NCBI GenBank assembly: GCA_937901185.1 | Contig: CALCHR010000191.1 | Location: 1 to 32,271, forward strand | Source: an uncultured Bacteroidales bacterium | Lineage (GTDB): Bacteria > Bacteroidota > Bacteroidia > Bacteroidales > Bacteroidaceae | Length of the DNA: 32,271 nucleotides | Reading direction: 5' to 3' | Program-made: the position numbers and the translations under genes | In this document: positions 14,458-24,056 of the stretch, piece after piece | Layout of the letters: each line of letters begins with the position of its first letter | Position numbering within the stretch: position 1 is the stretch's first letter | The notes under the pieces: model-generated | What the model was told of the DNA's origin: nothing | The model's input: only the letters and a program-made list of their open reading frames with translations | The model's database searches: none

Positions 14458-17400
14458 ATGAGAAAGTCCATTCTATTATTATATATCTGCATCGTTGTTT
14501 TTGCTATTTATCCAAGAACAATTTTTGCTGCGATTGAATATCCCGATACTGGTTTTGTAGAGCTGAGTGGCTATTCTTACCAATTAAAAGAAGGTAAGCC
14601 CTTGCCCTACTATCATGCTCAAATAGAACTGGATTCAGAAAACTATGGTGTAAAAATTACGTATCCGGAATATGTTTCTCTTAACCAGCAGGAAAAGCAA
14701 ATTGTAAGAAAATTGAATGCTGTGTTTCAAGAAGAACCTATCATTGAAACCGTATTTTCCCGCAGTCGCAAGAAGACGTGGTTGGAATATAGATTTTGCC
14801 CCATTGTAAAACGTGGTGGTAAATGGATGAAACTGGTTTCTTGTAAAATTTCCATAGTTCCTAAAGAAACAGCCATTCGCAATGCGTTGCTCCTGAAGAG
14901 TACAGAAAAAACACAGAGGTATGTGGAAAATTCTGTATTATTTAAAGGTAAATGGGCAAAAATCAGAGTAAGCAAAGAGGGTGTTTACGAACTTACTCAC
15001 TCTCAGTTAGCATCCTGGGGATTTAAGAACCCTGAGAAGGTAAAACTATATGGATATGGCGGATTGATTCAGAATGAAGAATTGGTGTTCTCTGGAGAAA
15101 ATCAGGTGATTGATGACCTGAATGAAGTTCCGTTGTATCGCAAGAGCAATTCTCTCTTGTTTTTTGCAGAAGGCGTAATCCGATGGAGCTGGAATCGTTC
15201 AAGCAATAAATGGATACACCAATTAAATCCTTATTCTAATTATTCATATTATTTTGTTACTGAGGGAGATAATCCTTTGAAAATAGAGAAAAAATCTAAT
15301 ACTAGTTCTGTAGAGGGAACACTTGTTGAAAGCGTGATGCATCATGCGGTATTAGATGACGATAAGTTTAGTTGGTATGAAGGCGGTCGAGAATTTTATG
15401 ATGGCTATGATTTCCAAACAGGAAATGCCCGTACATTCCAAATAGAAACACCGGGACTTGTAGAAAAAGAATCGGCAATAGTGGATGTCGCCTTCTCTGC
15501 AGCAAGTATAAATAAGGCTACAAATGTCAATGTAGATATCAATAGTAAGTTGTTAGGCTCTTTTTCTGTACCTACTTATGGAGAAAGAGAAAATGCAAGG
15601 GAGGTAAGAAAAACTTTTAGAACAAACCATTTATCAAAACAAAATGCTTTTAAGTTTACCACAACTGCTGGTAATTCAGCTCGACTAAACTATATCCGTA
15701 TTTCATATTTGAGAAAGCTGGATGCAACAACAGCTCCTTTTGCTTTTACAGCTAATACAGCCGGTGCAACGACGTTTTCTGTGGCCGGTGCAAATAAAAG
15801 TACTCAAGTTTGGCAACTTGGAAATTCCCAACAGCCAATGATGGAACTGGAGGCAAAAATTACGGGTGATAATCTGAGATTTTATACAGATTCTCCTTCC
15901 AAACGTTTTGTCGTTGTAGATGTTAATGCCAACTACCCCGCTCCGGAGTTTGTTTCAGAAGTTGCTAATCAGAATTTACATGCAGATTCTAATTTGGATA
16001 TGATAATCATCGTGCCCGCCAATGGAAAACTAATGGCAGAAGCAGAACGATTGGCCCAAGCACATAGAGAGAATGGACAATTACGCATAAAAATAATATC
16101 AGCAGACAAAATATACAATGAGTTTTCTTCGGGAACTCCAGATGCTACAGCTTATCGTCGTTACTTAAAAATGCTTTATGATAAAGCGACAACAGAGAAC
16201 GATTTACCTCGCTACCTGCTATTATTTGGAGATTGTCTTTGGGACAATCGATTGGTGACAAAAAATTGGGGCAATTTGAGTGCCGATGATTTGCTATTGT
16301 CTTATGAGCGTAATAATTCAGAGAATTCAATTGGAACAATTCATTGCTATGTGACTGATGATTATTTTGGGTTATTGGAGGATGGTAAAGGAATAAATAT
16401 TACCTCTGAAAAAGTAGACATAGGTATCGGTCGTTTTACTTGTACTACATCAGAAGATGCTAAAATCTTTGTTGATAAGACCATACGCTATATGCATAAT
16501 GAAGATGTTGGCGTCTGGAAAAACACTATCTGCATGTTAGGTGATAATGGAGATAATAATGAACACATGATAGATGCCGAGAATGTAGTTAAGCAAATAA
16601 ATAATGTATCTGGCAAAAATCTTGGCATTAAGAAACTTTATTGGGATGCTTATCCTCAAACAATGACAGCTACAGGAGTTAGTTTCCCACAAGTAAGTTT
16701 GATGGTAAAGGAGCAAATGAAAAAAGGAGCCATCATGTTCAATTATAGCGGACATGGGTCGCCCGATCAAATCTCCCACTCCAAGATTTTATTCACAGAT
16801 GATTTCAGAGAACCTACAGTTGGCCTCCCAATATGGGTATTTGCCTCTTGTGAAATTACGCCTTACGATACTCAAACCGACAATATTGGTAGAGCTGCGA
16901 TGTTGAATAAAAATGGAGGAGCTATTGCTTTGATGTGCGCTGCAAGAGCTGTTTATGCAGATCAAAATAACCAATTGAACATGGCCTTTTCCAAGTATAT
17001 TTTAGGAAATGATAATACTGGTAAAAGATATACGTTTGGAGATGCCATGAGAATGGCTAAAGTAAGTATGCTCACAATGGGAGCAGACCGCACGATGAAC
17101 AAACTAAAATATTTATTGATAGGTGACCCTGCTCTAACTTTATCAATCCCCACCTATAAAGTGGTACTTGATAGCATCAACGGAGAATTACTTACTGCAG
17201 ATTCTTATAAAAAATTACAAGCTGGGCAGCTAGTCAGATTTAGTGGACACATAAGTAAGATAGACGGAACTTGCAATGAAGAGTTTAGCGGTATTCTTAA
17301 TGCAAAAATTACAGATAAAGAAGAAACTATAGTTTGTAAAAAGAATGATAGTACAACAGATAAACCTATGGAATATAAAGACAGGCCCAAGGTTATTTAT

Positions 17401-18243
17401 GAAGGAGCAGATTCTGTCAGAAATGGCAAATTTGTTTTGAATGTACTCATTCCCCGCGACATTGCTTATTCAAATAGTTGTGCAAACATATCTTTCTATG
17501 CAGTCAATAGCAAAAAAAATATGGAAGCTAATGGCCATAATGAACAGTTTTATCTTAATGGCACATACCAAGGCGCAGAGATAGATGAACAATCTCCTGA
17601 AACTTATATTTATCTCAACTCTCCAGATTTTCCGGATGGAGGCATCACTGATCCGAATCCAGTATTTGTTGCAGAAATAAAAGACAACCAAGGAATCAAC
17701 ACTATTGATAATATAATTGGGCATGATATAGAGTTGGTTCTGGATAATGACATTTCTAATATCTATAAGTTAAACAATTATTTCACCTACGATTTTGGTA
17801 GCTATAAAGAAGGTCGGGTGAATTATCAATTACAGGGATTGGCTCCAGGAAAGCATACTTTATCTTTCCGAGTTTGGGATATCAATAACAATTCCACGAG
17901 CGCATACCTTAATTTTATAGTAAAAGAAAATATCAAGGACAAGATAGATGTAAATGCCACAAAGAATCCTGCCAGAACTTCTACACATATAATAACATCA
18001 TTTAGATCCGGAGATGAAGTTACCAAAGTGACCACAGAAGTTTATGATATTTCCGGCCGTATGATTTGGAGCAACACATCTTCAACTCCTTCCGGAAGCA
18101 ACTATAATTCTGTAGAATGGCGGTTGGTAGATAATAATGGAGCTCCTATCCCGGCAGGCATATACCTTTATCGCTCAAAAATTTCTTCTGAAAGCTACAA
18201 TGCCGATAGTAAAACAAAAAAAATAATAGTGGTAAGACAATAA
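14458..18243 (+). CDS. porU: type IX secretion system sortase PorU
   Basis: 1261 residues with a signal peptide (RKSILLLYICIVVFAI, cleavage near residue 25). The central part is a gingipain-type C25 cysteine-protease domain: the catalytic histidine is H766 in NYSGHGSPDQ and the catalytic cysteine is C798 in FASCEITPYD, about the same His-Cys spacing as in gingipains. The C-terminal about 90 residues (VYDISGRMIWSN ... PAGIYLYR ... KKIIVVRQ) form a type IX sorting-type domain, which PorU retains. PorU sits on the outer surface, removes the C-terminal signals of type IX cargo and transfers cargo to A-LPS. It is somewhat longer than the Porphyromonas protein. porV follows after 71 bp, as in Porphyromonas gingivalis. 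Confidence 0.93.
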   Translation: MRKSILLLYICIVVFAIYPRTIFAAIEYPDTGFVELSGYSYQLKEGKPLPYYHAQIELDSENYGVKITYPEYVSLNQQEKQIVRKLNAVFQEEPIIETVFSRSRKKTWLEYRFCPIVKRGGKWMKLVSCKISIVPKETAIRNALLLKSTEKTQRYVENSVLFKGKWAKIRVSKEGVYELTHSQLASWGFKNPEKVKLYGYGGLIQNEELVFSGENQVIDDLNEVPLYRKSNSLLFFAEGVIRWSWNRSSNKWIHQLNPYSNYSYYFVTEGDNPLKIEKKSNTSSVEGTLVESVMHHAVLDDDKFSWYEGGREFYDGYDFQTGNARTFQIETPGLVEKESAIVDVAFSAASINKATNVNVDINSKLLGSFSVPTYGERENAREVRKTFRTNHLSKQNAFKFTTTAGNSARLNYIRISYLRKLDATTAPFAFTANTAGATTFSVAGANKSTQVWQLGNSQQPMMELEAKITGDNLRFYTDSPSKRFVVVDVNANYPAPEFVSEVANQNLHADSNLDMIIIVPANGKLMAEAERLAQAHRENGQLRIKIISADKIYNEFSSGTPDATAYRRYLKMLYDKATTENDLPRYLLLFGDCLWDNRLVTKNWGNLSADDLLLSYERNNSENSIGTIHCYVTDDYFGLLEDGKGINITSEKVDIGIGRFTCTTSEDAKIFVDKTIRYMHNEDVGVWKNTICMLGDNGDNNEHMIDAENVVKQINNVSGKNLGIKKLYWDAYPQTMTATGVSFPQVSLMVKEQMKKGAIMFNYSGHGSPDQISHSKILFTDDFREPTVGLPIWVFASCEITPYDTQTDNIGRAAMLNKNGGAIALMCAARAVYADQNNQLNMAFSKYILGNDNTGKRYTFGDAMRMAKVSMLTMGADRTMNKLKYLLIGDPALTLSIPTYKVVLDSINGELLTADSYKKLQAGQLVRFSGHISKIDGTCNEEFSGILNAKITDKEETIVCKKNDSTTDKPMEYKDRPKVIYEGADSVRNGKFVLNVLIPRDIAYSNSCANISFYAVNSKKNMEANGHNEQFYLNGTYQGAEIDEQSPETYIYLNSPDFPDGGITDPNPVFVAEIKDNQGINTIDNIIGHDIELVLDNDISNIYKLNNYFTYDFGSYKEGRVNYQLQGLAPGKHTLSFRVWDINNNSTSAYLNFIVKENIKDKIDVNATKNPARTSTHIITSFRSGDEVTKVTTEVYDISGRMIWSNTSSTPSGSNYNSVEWRLVDNNGAPIPAGIYLYRSKISSESYNADSKTKKIIVVRQ

Positions 18244-18314
18244 ACCCCATATTTTACGTTTACTTTAATAAGTGCCTTTACATAGAGGAAATAAAATATT
18301 AGTTGTATAAGAAT

Positions 18315-19478
18315 ATGAGAAAAACGATTATACTATTAGCCGTATTATTATCTGCCTCGGTTGGTAATATTTACGCTGACGAAAACGATTTGAAAGACCA
18401 ATTTAACCCTATTATGACAGCCGTTACCTCCCAGAGCATTGCCCCCGATGCTCGTGCTGGTGGTTTGGGAGATATTGGTGCTGCCACAGACCCTGATGTG
18501 AATTCCCAAAGTTGGAATCCGGCCAAATATCCTTTTACCATAAGCCGTGCAGGTTTGGCTGTAGACTATACCCCATGGCTCCGTCAGCTTACGGATGGAA
18601 TTGCTTTGGCTAACGTGGCAGGATATATTCGTTTGGGCGATTATCAAGCCATCAGTGCTTCACTCCGCTATTTTACATTGGGAGAAGTGATGACTGATGA
18701 TGAGAATATGACAGTCAAACCTTATGAACTTGGAGTTGACGTCGCTTATTCCAGAATGTTGAGTGACCATTTTTCTGCTGCCGTCGCTTTGAGATATATG
18801 TATTCTGACCTCAGCGGACATTATGATGATAACACCACACCGGGTTCTGCATTCGCAGCAGATATCGCCTGCTACTACAACAACTATCTGATGATGGGAA
18901 ACAGAGAGTGTCAATTGGCGTTTGGTTTGAACATTAGCAATATTGGTACGAAGATAAACTATGGAGATGACTACTCCTATTTTATCCCGACCAATTTGCG
19001 ATTGGGATTCAACTATATGATACCAATCAATGAATATAACCGCATCTCTTTTTGCGCAGACATTAACAAGTTGCTTGTCCCTTCAAAGCCTTTGCAAAAG
19101 GTAGATGAAACGAATGAAGACTATGAAGAAAGAGTACGTAAGGATTATTATGACATGTCTTCCATCTCCGGTATGTTCAAAAGTTTTGGCGATTCAGAAA
19201 AGGGTTTCAAAGGCGAGCTTGAAGAAATCCAATGGAGCGTTGGTGCCGAATATACCTACAATGATAAATTTACCCTCCGTGGTGGTTATCATCATGAGAG
19301 CGAGGCTCAGGGAAATCGTAAGTATTTCACAGTCGGTGCCGGATTTCGTATGAACGTCCTCTCCATTGATGCTGGCTACGTTATTGCTACAGTACCCAGC
19401 AACCCTTTAGACCAGACATTGCGAGTATCTCTTGCTTTCGACTTTGATGGTATCAGAGACTTGTTTGGCCGTAGATAA
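18315..19478 (+). CDS. porV: type IX secretion outer-membrane protein PorV
   Basis: 387 residues from the ATG at 18315, which starts a regular signal peptide (MRKTIILLAVLLSASVGNIYA); an upstream TTG at 18303 is less likely. The mature protein begins with the PorV/PorQ-type block ITSQSIAPDARAGGLGDIGAAT-like region (about 38-60; DARAGGLGDIG is visible) followed by SQSWNPAKYPF, then alternating aromatic beta strands ending in RVSLAFDF, typical of a FadL-like barrel. PorV shuttles cargo from the Sov translocon to the PorU attachment complex. Adjacency to porU and ispF matches the Porphyromonas arrangement. The remaining type IX genes (sov, porK-N, porP) are not in the window. Confidence 0.9.
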   Translation: MRKTIILLAVLLSASVGNIYADENDLKDQFNPIMTAVTSQSIAPDARAGGLGDIGAATDPDVNSQSWNPAKYPFTISRAGLAVDYTPWLRQLTDGIALANVAGYIRLGDYQAISASLRYFTLGEVMTDDENMTVKPYELGVDVAYSRMLSDHFSAAVALRYMYSDLSGHYDDNTTPGSAFAADIACYYNNYLMMGNRECQLAFGLNISNIGTKINYGDDYSYFIPTNLRLGFNYMIPINEYNRISFCADINKLLVPSKPLQKVDETNEDYEERVRKDYYDMSSISGMFKSFGDSEKGFKGELEEIQWSVGAEYTYNDKFTLRGGYHHESEAQGNRKYFTVGAGFRMNVLSIDAGYVIATVPSNPLDQTLRVSLAFDFDGIRDLFGRR

Positions 19479-19495
19479 TAATAATATAATACACT

Positions 19496-19975
19496 ATGAA
19501 GATAAGGACTGGCTTAGGCTACGATGTACATCAGTTGGTAGAAGGTCGCCCCTTGTGGTTAGGTGGAATATGCATTCCCCATCAATATGGACTCTTGGGA
19601 CATAGTGATGCTGATGTGCTTATTCATGCTATTTGCGATGCTCTTTTAGGCGCGGCCAATTTGCGTGACATTGGCTATCATTTTCCAGATACGGGTAGTG
19701 AATTTGCCAACATAGATAGTAAGATTCTCCTTCGTCGCACTACCGATTTGCTGAAAAGTAAAGGTTACTCTATCGGAAATGTAGATGCAACCGTCTGTGC
19801 AGAGCGTCCTAAACTCAATCCCCACATTCCGGAAATGAAATCTGTACTTGCCCCCTTGATGGATATTGACGAGGAAGATATTTCCATCAAAGCAACTACT
19901 ACAGAGAAGTTGGGATTTACCGGCCGACAAGAAGGAATGTCTGCCTATGCTGTCGTGTTGATTGAAAAATTATAA
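19496..19975 (+). CDS. ispF: 2-C-methyl-D-erythritol 2,4-cyclodiphosphate synthase
   Basis: 159 residues, the normal IspF length. It cyclises CDP-methylerythritol 2-phosphate in the MEP isoprenoid pathway as a zinc-dependent homotrimer. Zinc ligands are visible in GYDVHQL (D9 and H11, approximately) and LGHSDADVLIHAICDALLGA (H about 43), with the conserved IGYHFPDT loop and the C-terminal KATTTEKLGFTGRQEGMSA. It starts 17 bp after porV and is probably translated from the same transcript. An inverted repeat at 20025-20062 may end it. Confidence 0.97.
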   Translation: MKIRTGLGYDVHQLVEGRPLWLGGICIPHQYGLLGHSDADVLIHAICDALLGAANLRDIGYHFPDTGSEFANIDSKILLRRTTDLLKSKGYSIGNVDATVCAERPKLNPHIPEMKSVLAPLMDIDEEDISIKATTTEKLGFTGRQEGMSAYAVVLIEKL

Positions 19976-20024
19976 AATTATATAAAATCCACGCCACCAT
20001 TACTTTCATTCTCAATATAACTCT

Positions 20025-20062
20025 ACACTTTATCTCTTATAATATTATAAACAATAAAGTGT
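20025..20062 (+). terminator. weak stem-loop after ispF
   Basis: ACACTTTAT (20025-20033) pairs with ATAAAGTGT (20054-20062) across a 20-nt AT-rich loop and is followed by ATTTCTT. It is a 9-bp AT-rich stem, so termination would be inefficient. Confidence 0.35.
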
Positions 20063-20093
20063 ATTTCTTCCGTTCTAGGGTACGAACCGACTT

Positions 20094-21833
20094 ATGCAAA
20101 AGCATTTCACACTCACTTTAGGTTTCAGCCTTCTCCTCCTCCTCTTCTCCACCCTGTTTTGTGCAATATTGTCCGAATGGATGCACATCTCCATAAATGA
20201 GTGGACACTCCCCATCGGCTATTTGGCTACTATGTGCATCATCTCTGCACTGCACATTCTTGAAAGATTCCCCATTGACATACGTTTCTTGGGGAGATTA
20301 TTTGCTTCCGTTTTATTAATTGTTGCAGTGTCATTACTTTTGGGTGGTTATGCTTATGATTATGCTTATGATGGCATGTCTTATCACCAACCCATTATTC
20401 GTTCTTTGATGTCAGGGTGGAATCCTATTTATGAGCCTCATTCTCCTTATACTGCAGAATGGTCCTGTAGTTCATACGTTGACCACTACCCCAAAGCCAT
20501 CGAAACTCTCTGTGCATCCTTTGCAAGTTTTCTTGGAAATATAGAATGTGGTAAAGCCGTTAATTTATTGATTGTCATTTCATCTTTCTGCTTTGCTAAA
20601 TCTTTCGTTGATGCATATCTAGCTGAGCAATATAGCAAATCATCGAAAATACTTTTAGCTTTGTTGCTCACTTTATCTCCGGTGACCCTCTCACAAGTTT
20701 TTACCTTTTATGTTGACTACACGCTTTATGCCTACTTATTGATAGGATTCTCCAGTCTGTATTTGTACACAGCACACAACTCTTCGGCAACATCTTCACA
20801 CGCCCTAAGTTCCTATGAACTTATCTTCATCATCACTATGCTCGTATCCTTATCGATTGGTACAAAAGTGATTGCTGCATTTTGGGTCATAATATTCTTT
20901 CTGTTGGCTCTTTTTAGCTCTGGCTTAAGGAGAAAAAAATGTGAGGTGCGCTCTATTATCCAAGGTATTCTATGTGGAGGTTTGTTGGGTCTTTTTGTCT
21001 TTAGCTACCATCCCTACATCACCCACTTGCAACAAGGCTACCACATGCTTCATCCTTTTATGGGAAACGAAGCTGTCAATGTTGATATCCTGCAAGCTGA
21101 GACGCTTCCGGAAATCAATCGAGTTGAGGCCGTAATGAAATCTCTGTTTTCACGCCCCTACGAGGAGCATCCCATTGAAACAAAATGCTATCTCCCCCAG
21201 TTTCAAAACATCGTAGCATGTGGTAAAGCTGACGTGCGAATGGGGGGCGGAGGAATTCTGTTTATTGAGATGCTGATAATGGTGCCAATACTTTTACTGC
21301 TTTCCTGGAGAATATCTCCCAAGTCTATCCTACGCCCCATCTGCATAATCTCCGCACTCGTTGCAGCCCTATTTGTATTGCCCAATGGTTGGTGGATCAG
21401 ATTTACCCCCTTCACCTACTTTATACCTCTTTGTGCATTTTTTCACTATCTGAAACTAAGCCCTCAACAAGGGAGTGTGATGAAATGGTGTGTCTCTGTT
21501 ATTATGCTTGTCAACATATCGGTGATTGCCATTGTTTCATTATCATTGATGCAAATGCACCGTTCAAAAATACACTATTTATCGGATGTGCTAAAACAAA
21601 GTCCGACAGTTCGTATACAGAGCAATAATCACACATTTATTCATCAGATAAAAGAGCAAGGTTTCAACTGTCAACAGGTTTCCACCGCACCTCGGCAACT
21701 TATCTTCCCAGGTCCTCCCGTATATTCATATTGTGAAGATTGGAACACCCGTGGCTTGAACATATCAAATTACCCTTTGCTGCAATGGTCTAATATCAGT
21801 CAAGACATTTTCTATCCTTTTGTACACGAATAG
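20094..21833 (+). CDS. polytopic GT-C-like membrane protein
   Basis: 579 residues with about ten to twelve hydrophobic segments spread along the whole length (for example LGFSLLLLLFSTLFCAILS near the start and VVIMLVNISVIAIVSL-like stretches near the end). After the third helix comes YDYAYDGMSYHQPIIRSLMS followed by GWNPIY. Such an acidic DGxxYH segment in the first large loop followed by GWNP is typical of GT-C glycosyltransferases that use polyprenyl-phosphate sugars, so a lipid-linked glycosyltransferase is my best reading. I do not recognise a named family with certainty, and no substrate can be given. It begins 118 bp after ispF, beyond a weak stem-loop, and has no clear TAnnTTTG box of its own. 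Confidence 0.6.
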   Translation: MQKHFTLTLGFSLLLLLFSTLFCAILSEWMHISINEWTLPIGYLATMCIISALHILERFPIDIRFLGRLFASVLLIVAVSLLLGGYAYDYAYDGMSYHQPIIRSLMSGWNPIYEPHSPYTAEWSCSSYVDHYPKAIETLCASFASFLGNIECGKAVNLLIVISSFCFAKSFVDAYLAEQYSKSSKILLALLLTLSPVTLSQVFTFYVDYTLYAYLLIGFSSLYLYTAHNSSATSSHALSSYELIFIITMLVSLSIGTKVIAAFWVIIFFLLALFSSGLRRKKCEVRSIIQGILCGGLLGLFVFSYHPYITHLQQGYHMLHPFMGNEAVNVDILQAETLPEINRVEAVMKSLFSRPYEEHPIETKCYLPQFQNIVACGKADVRMGGGGILFIEMLIMVPILLLLSWRISPKSILRPICIISALVAALFVLPNGWWIRFTPFTYFIPLCAFFHYLKLSPQQGSVMKWCVSVIMLVNISVIAIVSLSLMQMHRSKIHYLSDVLKQSPTVRIQSNNHTFIHQIKEQGFNCQQVSTAPRQLIFPGPPVYSYCEDWNTRGLNISNYPLLQWSNISQDIFYPFVHE

Positions 21834-22112
21834 CTCCTTTTGTCAAAACTGATAAAGAACAACAGTCATGATATTCGTATAATTCATGTTTCCCTTAATA
21901 TGGCAGAAGAGAAAAGGCGCCCTATGTGAAAATTTTATGTTTTATTATCAATAGATTACACAGATACCTAATTCATATCAATTCAGACACAGAGAAAACA
22001 AAATTAAGTGTAATCTTATTATCAGAATAAAACCACGCAACATACTCCATATAAGAGAAAGAGAAAAATCTTTACCCTATATCCTCTCTTTCAGTTTGGG
22101 GACAATTTATTA
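21834..22112. other. AT-rich intergenic stretch without recognised features
   Basis: The first half of the 556-bp gap after the GT-C-like gene is AT-rich and shows no convincing reading frame, RNA gene or promoter on either strand. The second half carries the 21-bp repeat array and the terminator of the convergent FadL-like gene. Confidence 0.5.
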
Positions 22113-22190
22113 GTAAAACTTAGGTAAAAGCTAGGTGAATTTCGGTAACTACTAGGAAAAACTAGGTAACTACTAGATTTTCTTAGTAAA
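22113..22190 (-). repeat. 21-bp tandem repeat element (copy 2, reverse orientation)
   Basis: CTAG recurs at 22131, 22152 and 22173, an exact 21-bp period. Read on the - strand the units are CTAGTAGTTACCTAGTTTTT plus C, and CTAGTAGTTACCGAAATTCA plus C. They match the units at 575-637 at about 19 of 21 positions each, although the two loci are more than 21 kb apart. Confidence 0.75.
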
Positions 22191-22320
22191 GGTCTAAGTT
22201 TTTATAAGTGATGCCCCACCCTTTTCTGCTTTTGCTTTCTATCAGTTATAAGATAGATTCTCTTTTCAACCACTATGTTTTTTCGCCTTTTCAAAGAGAG
22301 TCTTCTATCTACTGGATTTC

Positions 22321-22367
22321 TAAAAACAGAATAGGCCGATCTCCCCAAAGATGGTATCGGCCTATTC
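22321..22367 (-). terminator. terminator of the FadL-like gene
   Basis: A perfect 12-bp stem, GAATAGGCCGAT (22329-22340) with ATCGGCCTATTC (22356-22367), lies 22 bp after the stop codon. On the - strand it is followed by TGTTTTTAG. It is a strong intrinsic terminator. Confidence 0.85.
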
Positions 22368-22389
22368 TTGTTAAGTATAGTTTAGATAT

Positions 22390-23982
22390 TTAGAACTTAT
22401 AGCCTAAGGTCAACATGACGTTGTGTCTGTTCAAATCTACATTAGCTGCCCTCAGGCTGTTTGTTTCGCTTCCTCCGGAGGGTACGTGGAAGGTATAAAG
22501 CTCACCATCCTGATGTTGGTATTGGTAGGCTATGTCTGCATACAGATGTTTTCCTCTTAATCCCAAGCCTGCTGTGAATCTATTGATGGCTCCGAGGTTT
22601 ACGTAGTCCGTATTGGTATTGAAATAGTAAGAAGAACTTTCTGTAAACAGATTCAGATAAGCATCTTTTTCAAAGGGCGCTGAGACGTAGTTGTATCCCA
22701 AACGAGCATAGAAATTGGGACTTAAGCGTGCTTCTGCTCCCACGCGGAAAGTGCTTTGTGCTTTCAAAAATCGATTGGCTTCTTGGTTTAATGCGTGGTC
22801 TTGGTCTCCTCCCCAATCATATTGGTATGCATTATCATAGTCGGGATATGATATTTTTGAGGAAGCCAGGTTTTGGTACTCATATTCAGCATCTACTGCC
22901 AAGAAGTTGCCGATGGTGGTGCCCAAACTGAGGTTTACTTTCCAGGGAGTCTTCACTCTATACTCGTTGGGGATGTTCTGTGTATAGTAGCCTTCTGTAT
23001 AATCGAGTACAGTGCCGTCTTGCATTGTAGACTGGAATGGTGAACTCATATAGAGCCACGCGTCTGAGTTGAGATTATAGAAAGTAGGTGTATGAATGGC
23101 CAACCCGATGCGGAACGGAGATTCTTCTATGGGGCGAAGGATAAGTCCAAACTTGAAATCATAGCCATTACCCGAGAGCGATTCTTCGTTCTGCATGAGA
23201 TATTCATGTAGTCTTCCTGTGCCGTCGGGGAGCAATTCTGCATAGTCTGTAGCCGAATGCATATTTACATTGTAGACCCCGAATGTGAAACCAGCATATA
23301 TCTGGTCGTTCCAGTTCATGGAGAGGTTGAAGTCGTATTGTTGTATGCCGCCCCATTGCACTCGTCTATAATTATACGTCTCTGCTATAACGGGATTGTA
23401 ACCTTGAAAATTTCCTTTATCGTCGTATGACTTTTCTAACATTTGAGTGTCATATCCCAGACAAGTCAAGGGCGTAGTCCATTCTCTGTCTCTCTCATCG
23501 TCGAGGTCCAGCCATCTATTTGTTTCTGCTAAATGCATCATTTCTATAGACTGAGAGAGGCCTCCGGTGCTGAAATTATCAACTCCGATATAGTTCTTAA
23601 AGTTTTTACGTTTGTTATAGTTGAATCCGAAGTTCACATATTTAAGTTTACCAAATCCTATCGGAGTTGAATAAACGAATCCCACCTGGTCAAACGACGC
23701 TCTGGTCTTGCCGATATCGCAGAAACTTTCTGCTCCGGGTTGGGTAATGATGCTTCCGGAAAGAGCCACATCTGCTCTTCTGTAAAGACCGATGCCGGCA
23801 GGGTTTGTGCCTATGGTTGAAAGGTCTGCTCCCAGTGCGCTCATAGCACCGCCCATTCCTACGAAGCGAGCAGTACCGTTGAGGTCTGATCCGGCCAAAC
23901 TTTCCATCTTGTATATATCTTGCGCATACGTGTTAGTCACTCCGAACACAATAAATAATATATATGCTATTTTCTTCTTCAT
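22390..23982 (-). CDS. FadL/OmpP1-like outer-membrane protein
   Basis: 530 residues with a signal peptide (KKKIAYILFIVFGVTNTYAQ). The mature N-terminus LNGTARFVGMGGAMSALGADLSTIGTNPAGIGLYR-region (about 35-70) is the diagnostic FadL/TodX block, in which NPAG marks the start of the barrel. Long amphipathic strands follow, and the last residues are MLTLGYKF, ending in the terminal Phe expected for an outer-membrane barrel. FadL-type proteins pass hydrophobic molecules through the outer membrane; Bacteroides members are often labelled hemin receptors without good evidence. It probably follows the Tyr/Trp-rich secreted-protein gene in one transcript, 74 bp downstream, and ends at a strong terminator. 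Confidence 0.85.
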   Translation of the reverse strand: MKKKIAYILFIVFGVTNTYAQDIYKMESLAGSDLNGTARFVGMGGAMSALGADLSTIGTNPAGIGLYRRADVALSGSIITQPGAESFCDIGKTRASFDQVGFVYSTPIGFGKLKYVNFGFNYNKRKNFKNYIGVDNFSTGGLSQSIEMMHLAETNRWLDLDDERDREWTTPLTCLGYDTQMLEKSYDDKGNFQGYNPVIAETYNYRRVQWGGIQQYDFNLSMNWNDQIYAGFTFGVYNVNMHSATDYAELLPDGTGRLHEYLMQNEESLSGNGYDFKFGLILRPIEESPFRIGLAIHTPTFYNLNSDAWLYMSSPFQSTMQDGTVLDYTEGYYTQNIPNEYRVKTPWKVNLSLGTTIGNFLAVDAEYEYQNLASSKISYPDYDNAYQYDWGGDQDHALNQEANRFLKAQSTFRVGAEARLSPNFYARLGYNYVSAPFEKDAYLNLFTESSSYYFNTNTDYVNLGAINRFTAGLGLRGKHLYADIAYQYQHQDGELYTFHVPSGGSETNSLRAANVDLNRHNVMLTLGYKF

Positions 23983-24056
23983 ATCCTTTGCTCTTTTTGT
24001 TAGGTTGGACCTGTGGCTAAGTTGTACATATTGCTACAACACATTTATCTTTTCTT

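Noticed and set aside
22208..22393. 61-codon + strand frame with a hydrophobic start
   Set aside because: It runs through the perfect terminator stem of the FadL-like gene and into that gene's stop region; there is no promoter or family resemblance.
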